Source: Planctomycetota bacterium (GTDB taxonomy: Bacteria > Planctomycetota > UBA8108 > JACQVS01). Taken from it: DNA of 41,070 nt. Position numbers and translations under genes: made by a program. The notes under the pieces were generated by a model, which had not been told where the DNA came from, ran no database searches, and saw only the letters and a list, made by a program, of their open reading frames with translations. Shown here one piece after another: positions 7,216-15,917 of this stretch; the stretch's first letter is position 1; every line of letters starts with the position of its first letter. The stretch is taken from positions 1 to 41,070 of the forward strand of contig JANQLS010000093.1 of the NCBI GenBank assembly GCA_028280485.1, written 5' to 3'.

Positions 7216-8375
7216 TTTGGCAACACGGCTTTCAACTCCAGCTCAAACAATTGGGGGACCAAGCTTTCGAAGTGTCCCTGTGCTTTCTCGTTTTTTTGGA
7301 GTCTATAGTTTCCTCTCACGGAGTCGGGGTCGTTGACGATCCATAGTTTATTTTCTTTTAAATTTAGAGCGACACCTTCAGGAGAAACCCAAAGCATCTT
7401 CAGTCCATTTGGAGATCGTAAATGAAGATCGACAGTACTTGTGACTCGCTGTTTCTCCACATCAATGATCACGAGGCGCTCCTGATCTCGAGCGACGGCC
7501 AAAAGCCATTCTCGATTCATCCATTTTAATGAAGTGAGGCCATTGAAGTTCAACCTGGCTCGTCCCTTTCCCGGTCGAAATCCTACTTGGCTCAAGTCGA
7601 TGTTTAATAACTGGGCTTGTGTGCTCGCATTGAAGGGCGATTTGGTTTTTTGAGGGAGCTTCACCTTGAAGATCTTGGGCAATCCATCCTCATGACGTTC
7701 GTAGGCTAAGAACAATTCTCCCTCAGAGTTCATTCGACTGGTGATGCCTTCCAACCTAAAGTTTTTATCTTCCTTGTAAGGTTGAGTTCCTTTTGGAAAC
7801 TTCACCTCAGTTAATTGAGTTAAGCGTGCTCGAGTTTTATCGTTTTGAGTTTCGAGCTCGAGGCTTAACAACCAAGATTGTCGATCTTCAGTGATAGCAA
7901 TGAGAGTGTTGGGTTTATTTGGATGGGTCGCCAAGCCTTCAAAGTCAGGGTTAGGCCAAGCGCGAAGCTGGTGGAGTTGAGGGAAGTCTTGTTCTTCTCG
8001 ATCGAGTTTTTCAGGAAGAATCAGTGGAATGGGGGAGCCAGATAGCCAGGCTTTTTTGGGATCGATTTGAAAGAGTTGTCCGGCAAATTCACTCCGCTGA
8101 TCACCGACCGACCAAAGTATGGTCTTCACTTGATCGTTCGTTTTAGTGGAGCGAGCCACTAAACCCGAGGTTTGTAATCCCCGTTCTCGTCGTTCAGGAC
8201 GGCCTTTAACGGCTTGACCCTGAGCGTCAAAAATCCATCTTCCTTGAATGAGCTGGGATTCAAGGCGAAGAATCTTCACCGAGTCTTCAGTTTTGATCGA
8301 GTTTGAAGGCGAAGTTTGGCAGGAGGTTAGTAGAGTTAGAGCGAGAAGGACTTTAATAGAGTTGTGGAGAATCAT
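7212..8375 (-). CDS. Lipoprotein, probable beta-propeller (SdiA-regulated/esterase-like)
   Basis: The 387-residue protein begins with a short lipoprotein signal ending in LLTSC (Cys19). The mature part looks like a beta-propeller of the SdiA-regulated or phytase-like esterase kind. Recurrent Glu-Gly-Leu/Ile/Val blade motifs are visible: PDFEGLATHPNKPNTLIAIT near 143, FRLEGITSRMNSEGELFLAY near 205, and SPEGVALNLKENKLWIVNDP near 345. Those families recognise or hydrolyse small molecules at the cell surface, but no catalytic set can be named here, so function is open. The stop codon is the TAG that begins the REP-like palindrome 7187-7215. It is convergent with the lipoprotein gene at 5880. Confidence 0.65.
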   Translation of the reverse strand: MILHNSIKVLLALTLLTSCQTSPSNSIKTEDSVKILRLESQLIQGRWIFDAQGQAVKGRPERRERGLQTSGLVARSTKTNDQVKTILWSVGDQRSEFAGQLFQIDPKKAWLSGSPIPLILPEKLDREEQDFPQLHQLRAWPNPDFEGLATHPNKPNTLIAITEDRQSWLLSLELETQNDKTRARLTQLTEVKFPKGTQPYKEDKNFRLEGITSRMNSEGELFLAYERHEDGLPKIFKVKLPQKTKSPFNASTQAQLLNIDLSQVGFRPGKGRARLNFNGLTSLKWMNREWLLAVARDQERLVIIDVEKQRVTSTVDLHLRSPNGLKMLWVSPEGVALNLKENKLWIVNDPDSVRGNYRLQKNEKAQGHFESLVPQLFELELKAVLPK

Positions 8376-8478
8376 AATGGTTCAACCGTTAGAGTTTGAT
8401 CGAGTACAGATTCGTTTGGTGGTTTGTATTCTAACGGGAAGGGATGGAATTTAGTAGTCGTCTCAAAGTAGTCCGCAT

Positions 8479-8682
8479 AGTAGTCGTCTCGCTCCGCCAG
8501 GGGATTTGTAGCAGGACGAATAACCTGCTGCGTGACGATTCGTTTTAAATAGATATTCATGCATCGTAGTGAGGTGGTCGTCGTGCTTAATATATAGATG
8601 AATACTCGATCGGAGTGACTTTTGACTCTTGCAGCTATTTGCTTTGGTCAGTAGCCGCCTCACGGAGGGAGACGCCTACTAG
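8479..8682. repeat. About 205-bp element with GTCTCGCTCCG inverted ends, copy 1
   Basis: The left end AGTAGTCGTCTCGCTCCGCC and the right end GCCTCACGGAGGGAGACGCC followed by TACTA are imperfect inverted repeats. The interior shares blocks with 11695-11899, such as AGTGAGGT, TGAATACTCGATCG and GTCAGTAGCCGCCTC, and the copies have nearly the same length and the same orientation. A TAGTCCGC palindrome lies outside each end. Confidence 0.7.
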
Positions 8683-8730
8683 CGTGACTCGTTCCGGGGT
8701 AGAGTATTAGAGGAATTCTCGTCGTTGTTA

Positions 8731-8761
8731 AGGAAGGCCGCGCATTGAATGTGCGGACAAC
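8731..8761. repeat. TAGTCCGCACG-family palindrome after the PATAN gene
   Basis: AGGAAGGCCGCGCATTGAAT followed by GTGCGGACAA, a variant of the palindrome at 7187-7215. It lies about 6 bp past the stop codon of the minus-strand gene that starts at 10446. Confidence 0.65.
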
Positions 8762-8766
8762 TTTGA

Positions 8767-10446
8767 CTACTTCTCTTCCTCAATGGGCGAATTCGGATCT
8801 AAAGGGGCCGGATGGATCTTCGATTCGATCTCGCGCATAATTTCGGGGACTTCGACCCACTGAATGAGGCTGTAGGGATGGCGGTTGCTAATCTCTTGAA
8901 GCTTGATGCTCGCTTCTTCGTAGCGTCCGTTTTGGAGATCTTGGTCGGCTATTACTTGTTTTAAGCAGAGTGCAAAGTCTCTTCGGGCGTGAATGTCGTA
9001 ACCGACATAAACACAGAGCAAGGCCAATAGAACAGTCGCTATCGAAGTGCGGAGCATTCTTCGGCGAGCCTGGCGGGAGCGCTCTAAGGCTCCGGTTTTT
9101 ACCTTTTCGAAGATTTCCCGTGCTTGCTTATGGTGGTTGTCATATTCGATGACTTTGGCGAGCACTTTTTCGGCTTGGGCTTCGTCCTGTGCTTTTAAGC
9201 GAGAGTTAGCAAGATTGAGTAAGTTTTCGACTGCACCCGACTTGTCACCCAGTTTAAAGAGAGTGTCGGCGTGTTCTAAACGAATATCCACTTCATCGGG
9301 ATAACGCTCTGCTAATTTTACGAGGAGGTCTCTTGCAACTTCGTCGTAGCCTAAGCTTCTCAGTTTTTTTGCGTAGTCTCGTCCAAAGGCGAGCAATCGA
9401 TCAGGATCTTCGTGCTCTTCTAATACTTCGTAGAGTTTTTGCCAAGCGCTGATATCTTTTTCGTTGATCAGGATGGCGACTCTTAACTCCCCTTCTGCCC
9501 GTTCAAGTTCGCCTTCAGCACGCCACTTTACCGCTAAGTGTTTTCGGTAAGTCGCGGATTCTTCCATCCGGTTTTCTTGTTGGCAAAGCTCGGCGAGCTT
9601 TTCTAAAACAACCTGATTTCCTGGCTCACGCTCTAAGGCGGCTTTGAGTTTAACGATGTTTCGCTCTCGTTGGGGCGTTGAATCATTTTGCTCGACTTGG
9701 TTGACCAACTCATTGCCATCGACGGGACGAGCTTTTTGAGTGGATACTAGTTGAGCCAACGCACGAGAGGCATGAAATCTTCCGTAAGGAATCAGGGAGA
9801 TCACTTCTCGGATGGAACGAGTTCCGTCTAAGAGGAACACCGCTTCTTGAATGACTTCATCGTCGGCAAACTCCTGACGAAGGGCTTCGGCATCGGTTGA
9901 AGCGACACGGTAGATATCATTTTCTGAAGGAAGGCTGTTTCTGATGGAGGTCCACTCATCGCAGCGCCGAGCGGCTTCCATCAAGACGTTTGAAGCATCG
10001 AGTGCGATACTCGCTTCGACGAATTCTCGATTGTACGACTCTTCATTCACCGAATTTTCAGTGAACTCAAATAACCCTTCATTAAAAGACAGGGTTTCAC
10101 AAACCATATCCTTCATCAATCCGAGGAGTCGTTTTTTGTATTCTTCTTCGGTGAGGGCCCCAGTGTCGGCTAAGATTGCGCCCAAGGTTTTTCTTTTAGC
10201 GCGATTATATTTTTTTAACGCCTTTGCCAGTAACGCTTCGGGTTGGATGATTTGCTTCTCTTCGATCCAGGTTAAGACATTAAATCCTGCATCATCGGTA
10301 TAGCAGACGATTCTCCCTGCATCGAGGGTGATCCAGCGAGTTTGAGTGTCGAGTTTAACCGTTAACAAGCCCGACTTTCGGTTTGTCGAGAGGTTCTGCA
10401 CTACGTCGGTGATGGGTAGAGAAGCGATGTCTCCCTGGAACTTCAT
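8767..10446 (-). CDS. DUF4388 (PATAN) domain protein with TPR-like repeats and a membrane segment
   Basis: The first 120 residues match the DUF4388/PATAN domain (GDIASLPITDVVQNLSTNRK, SGLLTV, then GRIVCYTDDAG), which occurs in bacterial regulators and two-component receivers and is thought to mediate protein contacts. Residues about 85-150 include KRKTLGAILADTGALTEEEY, a general-secretion-like or winged helical segment. TPR-like helices fill 250-455 (ALEREPGNQVVLEKLAELCQ; YPDEVDIRLEHADTLFKLGD). One membrane span at about 466-483 (SIATVLLALLCVYVGYDI) is followed by about 75 residues. The likely topology is a large cytoplasmic sensory/scaffold part tethered to the membrane. The start ATG has AGGATGAG about 6-13 nt upstream. 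No receiver or kinase gene is adjacent. Exact role unknown. Confidence 0.8.
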   Translation of the reverse strand: MKFQGDIASLPITDVVQNLSTNRKSGLLTVKLDTQTRWITLDAGRIVCYTDDAGFNVLTWIEEKQIIQPEALLAKALKKYNRAKRKTLGAILADTGALTEEEYKKRLLGLMKDMVCETLSFNEGLFEFTENSVNEESYNREFVEASIALDASNVLMEAARRCDEWTSIRNSLPSENDIYRVASTDAEALRQEFADDEVIQEAVFLLDGTRSIREVISLIPYGRFHASRALAQLVSTQKARPVDGNELVNQVEQNDSTPQRERNIVKLKAALEREPGNQVVLEKLAELCQQENRMEESATYRKHLAVKWRAEGELERAEGELRVAILINEKDISAWQKLYEVLEEHEDPDRLLAFGRDYAKKLRSLGYDEVARDLLVKLAERYPDEVDIRLEHADTLFKLGDKSGAVENLLNLANSRLKAQDEAQAEKVLAKVIEYDNHHKQAREIFEKVKTGALERSRQARRRMLRTSIATVLLALLCVYVGYDIHARRDFALCLKQVIADQDLQNGRYEEASIKLQEISNRHPYSLIQWVEVPEIMREIESKIHPAPLDPNSPIEEEK

Positions 10447-10643
10447 TGAGTGCTCATCCTAGAGTTAGTGACTGTTAATTTGCCCTAGCCTCTATGCTTG
10501 TTGAAGATAAGCAAGATAAAGACCGGCGAAGCAGAAGGGAGTTCTACATGCCTATTTCGGGCGCATCATCTTTTGTTTTAAAAGTATAGGATGATTCTGG
10601 GAGGCGTGCTTGTAGATCGTAGAAGTTGAGTGAGGGGGCATCC

Positions 10644-10691
10644 CATAACTCGCAGATGTTCAATTTTTCTTAAGTCATCTGCGAGTTATAG
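10644..10691. other. 14-bp stem-loop downstream of the lipoprotein gene
   Basis: CATAACTCGCAGATG and CATCTGCGAGTTAT form a near-perfect stem with an AT-rich loop of about 17 nt. It lies about 40 bp past the stop of the gene 10732-11451. There is no T run after it on the minus strand, so it is not a classic terminator; it may protect the 3' end of the message. Confidence 0.55.
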
Positions 10692-10731
10692 GCCTTTAAT
10701 TGATTCTTTGAAGTTCCAAATAAATTGAAAC

Positions 10732-11451
10732 TTATCCTCTCCCCCCAGAGACTTGTCGGAACAGCCTGACCAGTCGAGTTTTGAATTGCTTGGGGTCCGA
10801 GGTGTTGTCGAGGAGAACTTGGGCATTACTGAAATAGCCCTGGGCGCTTTTGAGTAAGCCTTCGCTCATCTGAATATGTTCAGGTCGTGGGGGTTCTGAA
10901 TTGAGATTTTGGATCACCCATTTTGCTCCCACTTTTTTGATGCTGATGTTCTTTTCTTCGAGTTCTTGAGGAAAGACTAAGGTTGCTTCATCCGTACCCA
11001 TCTCTAATTTGCCCCTCGAGAATCGTTCGGCCATCTCTTTTTGCTTGTCGACATTGAAGAACAAGCTGGGCGGAAGCTCTCGAGTAAATTCAGGGCCGAA
11101 TTTAGATTCGAGGTTTTTTTTAAATTTTGTTCCTAAGACCATCATGTCGATCGAGCAACTGATGATTTTGACAATACCCTTTGCCCCTTCCGTGCTTTGA
11201 TCTAAGACTGAAACAACCCTCTGTTTATCACCCTCGATGATGCCATCGATGAAGGACTTGACGGCTTCTTGAGGGCTGTTGGCTCCTAATTCGATCATTG
11301 GATTGGGATTGAGAGTGGTCTTCGGCTTAGGGGGAGCGGCTTGAGGTAGAGAGCTCGATTTTCCTTGGGCCTGAGATTTCTTTTCATTCTCCGTACAGCC
11401 CATCAAGCTGAAGGTGAATGCGATGGAAAGGAGTAGGCATTTTTTAAGCAT
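10732..11451 (-). CDS. Lipoprotein of unknown function
   Basis: The 239-residue chain starts with a lipoprotein signal ending in FSLMGC (Cys19). A Lys/Ser/Pro-rich linker to about residue 50 precedes a domain that opens with SPQEAVKSFIDGIIEGDKQR. That opening is typical of the small NTF2-like/DUF4878-type domains found in lipoproteins, where a helix of this kind precedes a curved sheet. The mid part MDEATLVFPQ and KKVGAKWVIQNL fits the sheet strands of that fold. Binding partner and role are unknown. A stable stem-loop follows at 10644-10691. The divergent spacer to 8767-10446 is not shared; both genes read leftward. Confidence 0.65.
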   Translation of the reverse strand: MLKKCLLLSIAFTFSLMGCTENEKKSQAQGKSSSLPQAAPPKPKTTLNPNPMIELGANSPQEAVKSFIDGIIEGDKQRVVSVLDQSTEGAKGIVKIISCSIDMMVLGTKFKKNLESKFGPEFTRELPPSLFFNVDKQKEMAERFSRGKLEMGTDEATLVFPQELEEKNISIKKVGAKWVIQNLNSEPPRPEHIQMSEGLLKSAQGYFSNAQVLLDNTSDPKQFKTRLVRLFRQVSGGRG

Positions 11452-11612
11452 GGGCCGCTCTCTTTAATACTTTGATTCGAAAGGGGAATGGTAGTGATAA
11501 AGAAGCTCTTTACGAGCTCATTTGATCTTGCCAAGTACCTAATTGGAGTCTCCCTATTAAAATCGGGCTTCTATTGATAAATCTCCAGGATTATCTCCCC
11601 TAAAAAGTAGTT

Positions 11613-11642
11613 GTAGTCCGCATGCTCCGCGTGCGGATTTCC
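11613..11642. repeat. TAGTCCGCATG palindrome, left partner
   Basis: GTAGTCCGCATGCTCCGCGT followed by GCGGATTTCC. Same family as 6821-6850 and placed in the same way, outside a longer element and opposed by a mirror copy at 11949-11980. Confidence 0.7.
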
Positions 11643-11694
11643 TAAGATCCGATATTCAAGTCTCAGAATTTTAATTCGCTAAATCGAGTCACTA

Positions 11695-11899
11695 TAGTTG
11701 TCGTCTCGCTCCGCGAGGCGATTTATAGCAATCATAGCAAATAGATGCCCCACGTTTAGCATTTGATGGAGATTCATTTCCCTTAGTGAGGTTAGCGGCA
11801 GGTTTTAATCCTTTTATGAATACCCGATCGAGTTGAGTATTGAATCTCGAAGATGGCTGCCGGAGTCAGGAGCCGCCTCGCGGAGCGAGACGACTACTA
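11695..11899. repeat. About 205-bp element with GTCTCGCTCCG inverted ends, copy 2
   Basis: The left end GTCGTCTCGCTCCGCGAGGC and the right end GCCTCGCGGAGCGAGACGAC are near-perfect inverted repeats, each also self-complementary. Interior blocks match 8479-8682 in order. Copy 2 has the better preserved ends. Confidence 0.75.
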
Positions 11900-11948
11900 T
11901 GGCTACTCGTTCGAACTTAGAGAAGCAGATAAATGGGTTATCGTCGCT

Positions 11949-11980
11949 CAGGAGGGCCGCACGTGGAACGTGCGGACTAC
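11949..11980. repeat. TAGTCCGCACG palindrome, right partner
   Basis: AGGAGGGCCGCACGTGGAAC followed by GTGCGGACTAC, almost the same as 7187-7215. It closes the nested repeat block that begins at 11613. Confidence 0.75.
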
Positions 11981-12425
11981 AAACTGCTAGGTGGATTTTA
12001 GGTTTAGCAGCAATCATGCCTCAGTCTTAAAGATTATATTTAACAACATGAAAAAAATATATTGAACATGCATCAGACGGGAATGTTTTGGAAATGCTAG
12101 GTAGATTTTGGAGTCGTTCGACAAGGGCATATTTTGAAGGTACTCTGAATCGACCTCATTGAGAGCGATGGATTAAGGCGAGTACTTTTTGATGAAGGTC
12201 TTGCTTTTCGATCGCAGCATACTTCAAAGCGGACGCGTTTGGGAGTTCCTGTGAATCTTGATGAGTTCCGATGTCATGACTAGCAACTATGTTTACAGGG
12301 TCCAAAAGTAAGCGGTTGCGAGAGAGGTGGGACGCGGTCGTAGTCAGCAGGCCGCGTCTATTTTCACACATTTAGGGTCACCATACCCGGGGGGGTAAGG
12401 AACGTGAAAATGAGAGACATCTGGA

Positions 12426-12776
12426 ATGATTTTGAGAGGAATGATTGTTGTTGCGGCAATTTTAGTGGGGAATGTAGCGTTTGGAGTGATTGGAGTTGAT
12501 AAGGATTTTAAACGCGGTGATGCCAACAATGACTTATTGGTAGATACAACTGATGCTGTTGTATTGCAGGAGTATCTATATTTAGGAACTTATTCTCCTG
12601 TCTGTGAAGCTTCCTGTGATGCAAATGATGATGGTTGGGTGGATAATTCGGATATTATCTTTATTCTTGATTATGTTTTTAATGGGGGAGCAGCACCACT
12701 TGATCCTGGACCTTATTACTGTGGAGCAGATCCAACAAATGATGATCTAACCTGTTATGTCAGTGCGTGTGAATAG
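12426..12776 (+). CDS. Small secreted dockerin-only protein
   Basis: The 116-residue protein has a signal peptide (about 1-20, VVAAILVGNVAFG) and then one dockerin-like module and nothing else. Unit 1 is KRGDANNDLLVDTTDAVVLQ (29-48), unit 2 CDANDDGWVDNSDIIFILDY (64-83), and the tail is YCGADPTNDDLTC (98-110), the same plan as the C-termini at 649-1569 and 26137-28020. The start has GAGAG 9 nt upstream. Codons end in A/T more often than in neighbouring genes (for example TTA, GTA, GAT, AAT), as does the convergent gene next to it. It could be an adaptor that occupies a cohesin-type partner, or the remnant of a longer gene. A terminator follows at 12786. Confidence 0.75.
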   Translation: MILRGMIVVAAILVGNVAFGVIGVDKDFKRGDANNDLLVDTTDAVVLQEYLYLGTYSPVCEASCDANDDGWVDNSDIIFILDYVFNGGAAPLDPGPYYCGADPTNDDLTCYVSACE

Positions 12777-12785
12777 ATCTAATAC

Positions 12786-12823
12786 AAAAAAAGGCGCGAG
12801 AAACTTCTCGCGCCTTTTTTTGT
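12786..12823. terminator. Bidirectional terminator between convergent genes
   Basis: AAAAAAAGGCGCGAGAA, a 2-nt gap and TTCTCGCGCCTTTTTTT are perfectly complementary, giving a 17-bp arm with A and T tracts. It serves the small dockerin gene and the TPR gene that converges on it. Confidence 0.95.
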
Positions 12824-12838
12824 ACTTTGATTGATTCC

Positions 12839-13669
12839 CTAAAACATGGGGATCATTTGTCCTGCTTTACAATTATCTTTAAGTAAAACAGTTCTTTTAG
12901 CTAATAACTGCTTAGAATTTTCAGAGCACTCCATGACTTCCATTGTTTTATGCCATCTCTCTGATTCATTTTCCCAGCCCCAATGGTGGCAGAGTGCGCA
13001 TAACCACGATGAGAGTAGATAAAACATTAATCGACTCTCCGTGAATGAAAGAGATAGTTCTAAATTTTCGTAATGCCTTCTCGCTTCTTTCAAATACCCT
13101 AATTCGTGAGCAGCGGCGGCTGCACCAGCATATGGGAACAAAGAGTCCTCAGCATCGGAGTTAGATTTCTCTAAACAACTAGTATATTTTTCAAGCGCAG
13201 TTTGGAACTCACCTCTTAAAAGATGATAAGCACCTTCTGATCTTAGTAAAATTCTTTCCGTTAATGGATTAGGTGGCTCGTGATTTAACTGAGCCTTTTT
13301 GATTGCTTCGTCCGTTAAGAATCTTGCTTCAGGAGTGTTGTGTTTAATTTCTAAAAAGAATCTATTTTCAATGGATTGGCTGAAAATTAAAAAGCGTCGT
13401 CTAAGGTTGTCCGCGTTGGGTTCGAATTGATCGAAAAGCTTTTCTGCTTTTTCTAGATTCTCGATAGCTTCATCATGCTGAAGGAGATAAGTTTGCATCC
13501 AACCTTTCAGAATATAGGTGTGGAAATGTTCGTACCCCTTTAAGGCATCGTAAGCTTTTTGAAAATCTAAAGACGAACTTAGATCTTCATGCCAGTTTTC
13601 AGGACAAATCGGATTCTCTTGCATCACTGCTCTTTCGTTAGGCCTTCCCTGCCTGGTCATATGAATCAT
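12839..13669 (-). CDS. TPR-type helical repeat protein
   Basis: The 276-residue protein is made of helix pairs of TPR type: HTYILKGWMQTYLLQHDEAI followed by ENLEKAEKLF near 60-85, LRSEGAYHLLRGEFQTALEK near 150, and AAAAAHELGYLKEARRHYEN near 190. It has no signal peptide or membrane span, so it is probably cytoplasmic. Repeats of this type resemble the C-terminal arms of MalT/LuxR or XRE-type regulators, but no DNA-binding domain is present here. Alternative starts exist at 13660 and 13624; the N-terminal 15 residues (rich in Arg and Met) may not be translated. The gene is AT-rich like the dockerin gene facing it. Function unknown. Confidence 0.65.
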   Translation of the reverse strand: MIHMTRQGRPNERAVMQENPICPENWHEDLSSSLDFQKAYDALKGYEHFHTYILKGWMQTYLLQHDEAIENLEKAEKLFDQFEPNADNLRRRFLIFSQSIENRFFLEIKHNTPEARFLTDEAIKKAQLNHEPPNPLTERILLRSEGAYHLLRGEFQTALEKYTSCLEKSNSDAEDSLFPYAGAAAAAHELGYLKEARRHYENLELSLSFTESRLMFYLLSSWLCALCHHWGWENESERWHKTMEVMECSENSKQLLAKRTVLLKDNCKAGQMIPMF

Positions 13670-14369
13670 TCAAGTGGTTGCGGTCAAACGCCAACAGTCT
13701 CTTAGCTCTTCTATAGAGAGCTACTTAACGGGTTGAATCATCGATTCGTTCAAATTGAAAGCTTTGTGACCCGAACTGTTCTGCAGATTGAACTAGTTTT
13801 AAAATGTTAATACTTATTCAACTTTATTAAGGAATTTAATTAAGTATTAAGTAGCTGGAAACTGCTCCCACGACAATCTTTATTATAGCGCCTGTATCGA
13901 CTCTTCGGGAGGTTTTTTATCAGCCCTTTCTCATTCGCGGGGGGCTATATTCCGGTAAAGTTAAATGTCCTAAGGTTAATATTTTAAACGGGCTGTGAAA
14001 GTGATGAGGGTGTTTTCTCAGGTAGGAGGAGGCGGTTTGACTTGTTTGTCCGGGATATCTTCGGAGCTGGACCCGTACTGAGTCCTTTCGATGATCACCT
14101 AAAGGTTTGATCTTAAGTTTAGAATATTAATTACTTTATGTTGGTTTCGAGTGTTAGCCATAGAGGGAGGATCCGATTTTTGTGTACAGGATAGGCCGTC
14201 CCCAAGAGTTTTCGTTTTAATTCCCAAGATCTGCCTGATGGCGCCTAGCCCGGAGTCAGTTCCTTTTCGGCTCACCTCACTTCTTTAAATTTGAAAAGCT
14301 ATCTCCCGACTTCGTTCACGCTCTCTATCCTTCCTTGCTTCGCGGGTCCTTTGCGGGCAAGATTGAAGC
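13670..14369. other. 700-bp divergent spacer without a recognisable gene
   Basis: This lies between the TPR gene (leftward) and the HEAT gene (rightward). An AT-rich inverted repeat TTAATACTT/AAGTATTAA (about 13807-13850) is near the TPR gene's start and could be regulatory. No ORF of note, tRNA or clear copy of the repeat families is visible; a partial TAGCCCGGAGTC occurs near 14248. Confidence 0.45.
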
Positions 14370-15755
14370 ATGTCTTATATGTCGAAAAGTAAAAAAGCTA
14401 AAGTGATTTTATGCCTCGCTGGATCGAGCGTCGCGATTTTTGCCCTTCTCTTTTTATTTGCTTCCGATGCCCTTCTTCAAAGTTGGTATACCTTTCGATT
14501 GAACTCGGCTGAAGAACACGAACGATTTGACTTAGCCGTTCAGTATGAACAAAAGGGGACTCCCGGGAAAAACGTAGCGACGGAGTATTACCTTCGATGT
14601 CTTGAAGATCGCCCTACTTTAAATGAGTCCTCTTCCCTCTATCCTGCGGAATTGCCACCAGGTGCCAGCGAGTTTCTTCCGAGCGATTATGAATTTTTAA
14701 AATCTGCAATCATTCTCGATAACGGCATAGAGTTGGAGCGAAACCTCTTCTATTCAAAATCGCATGAACAGCTTTTCAAGGTCACTCAACGCCTGGTCTA
14801 TTTAAATGTTCAACGGGCGGCTCCTCGGTTATCAAAATTATTTTATTCTCGAAACAAGAAACCCAAAGTTCCCACTATTCATCGTCAAGCCTTGCCCAGT
14901 TGCTCTTCTCAGTATGATCAATATCAAGTTCAGCCATTAAATTACTTAGTAGCCGCTCTCATTGACTTAGGAGAGCCGGCCTCACTTATCCAAGGCCTCG
15001 AAAGTATTCACCCTGAGATCCGGCTTGAAGCCATCGATGGCATTCTGTGGTTGGTTTCAAAAGACCATCCCCAGAAAAATGAGATGCTGGAGTTGTTTGG
15101 CGATAAGCTTGTAAAAAATATGGGGGATCCGTACTTGCGAATCCGATTCTCGGCTACCGTTATTTTTAGACGTAACCCTCAACTGAACACCAAAGTCGGG
15201 AAATGGTTTACTGAAAAGATAAACGAACCCCGATCGATGAATCTCAATTGGGTGAAAAACTATCTGTTACTCGCATGGAACGATCCCAAGCTGGTCGAAC
15301 CCTTGGATCATGCCCTCAGATCGACAGATACCCCAACTTCAAACTTAAAGACTCTTCTTCAAGCGTTTTGTAGAAATCATGAAATTCCCTTCAGTCCTAA
15401 ATTGCTCGACGCGATCGCGGGTAACATTTCACACGTTGATAATGAGGTCAGAAGCGCCAGCATCTATGCGATCACAGCTTATTATTCATATTTCAGGACT
15501 CGAACCGATTTTCCCCCGAAGTTGATCTTAACACTCGCTCAGTATTTAGAAACGGATCTTCACGAATCCGTTCGACTCGCCGCAGCTGATCTTTTGAGCA
15601 GTTTAGGGGAGACCGCGAGGCCCGCAGTACCTCATTTAAAGAAAGCGCTTAGCGATAGCTCTCCACGGGTACGGGTGTTAGCGAAGTCCACCTTGGATGA
15701 ATTGGGGGAAACCGAATTCGATGGTGGGTTTTTCGCCAAGGAAAATGAAGAATAG
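14370..15755 (+). CDS. Membrane-anchored HEAT-repeat protein
   Basis: The 461-residue protein has one N-terminal membrane segment (about 12-30, VILCLAGSSVAIFALLFLFA) and then a helical repeat body. HEAT-like repeats are clearest at the C-terminus: NEVRSASIYAITAYYSYF near 365, ESVRLAAADLLSSLGETARP near 410 and SPRVRVLAKSTLDELGETEF near 437. Similar ones are near 225 (HPEIRLEAIDGILWLVSKDH) and 255 (DPYLRIRFSATVIFRRNP). Such proteins usually act as scaffolds at the membrane, here probably on the outer face of the inner membrane. I do not recognise a named family. A second ATG at 14379 is possible. Neighbour genes give no functional hint. Confidence 0.7.
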   Translation: MSYMSKSKKAKVILCLAGSSVAIFALLFLFASDALLQSWYTFRLNSAEEHERFDLAVQYEQKGTPGKNVATEYYLRCLEDRPTLNESSSLYPAELPPGASEFLPSDYEFLKSAIILDNGIELERNLFYSKSHEQLFKVTQRLVYLNVQRAAPRLSKLFYSRNKKPKVPTIHRQALPSCSSQYDQYQVQPLNYLVAALIDLGEPASLIQGLESIHPEIRLEAIDGILWLVSKDHPQKNEMLELFGDKLVKNMGDPYLRIRFSATVIFRRNPQLNTKVGKWFTEKINEPRSMNLNWVKNYLLLAWNDPKLVEPLDHALRSTDTPTSNLKTLLQAFCRNHEIPFSPKLLDAIAGNISHVDNEVRSASIYAITAYYSYFRTRTDFPPKLILTLAQYLETDLHESVRLAAADLLSSLGETARPAVPHLKKALSDSSPRVRVLAKSTLDELGETEFDGGFFAKENEE

Positions 15756-15917
15756 AAACCAATTGAAATTAAAGTGATCTCTTTTTGGGGCCGATTTTAT
15801 TGATGAAGCTGTCTGCAAGCGATTATTCTAATGTACGGATTGACGTTGAGACCTCGAGTCCCAGCGCGACCTTAATTAGATACAAACCCCTCTTTTAGTT
15901 CACTCTGAGGACCTCCA

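Larger units (their letters stand above)
11452..12425. other. 974-bp spacer with nested repeats and no clear gene
   Basis: The left part is repeats: TAGTCCGCATG palindrome at 11613-11642, the 205-bp element at 11695-11899, and the mirror palindrome at 11949-11980. The right part (12000-12425) has no repeat that I recognise and no convincing gene. A 71-codon frame on the minus strand (12156-12371) lacks a plausible start site and family. Just before 12380 there is a C/G run, TACCCGGGGGGGTA. Confidence 0.5.

Noticed and set aside
12156..12371. Minus-strand 71-codon frame in the spacer before the small dockerin gene
   Set aside because: No plausible ribosome site, no hydrophobic or domain pattern, and it does not resemble any family I know; kept only as spacer.
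13670..14369. Hidden tRNA or small RNA in the long spacer
   Set aside because: I found no cloverleaf arms, T-loop GTTCRANNC pattern or terminator to support one.
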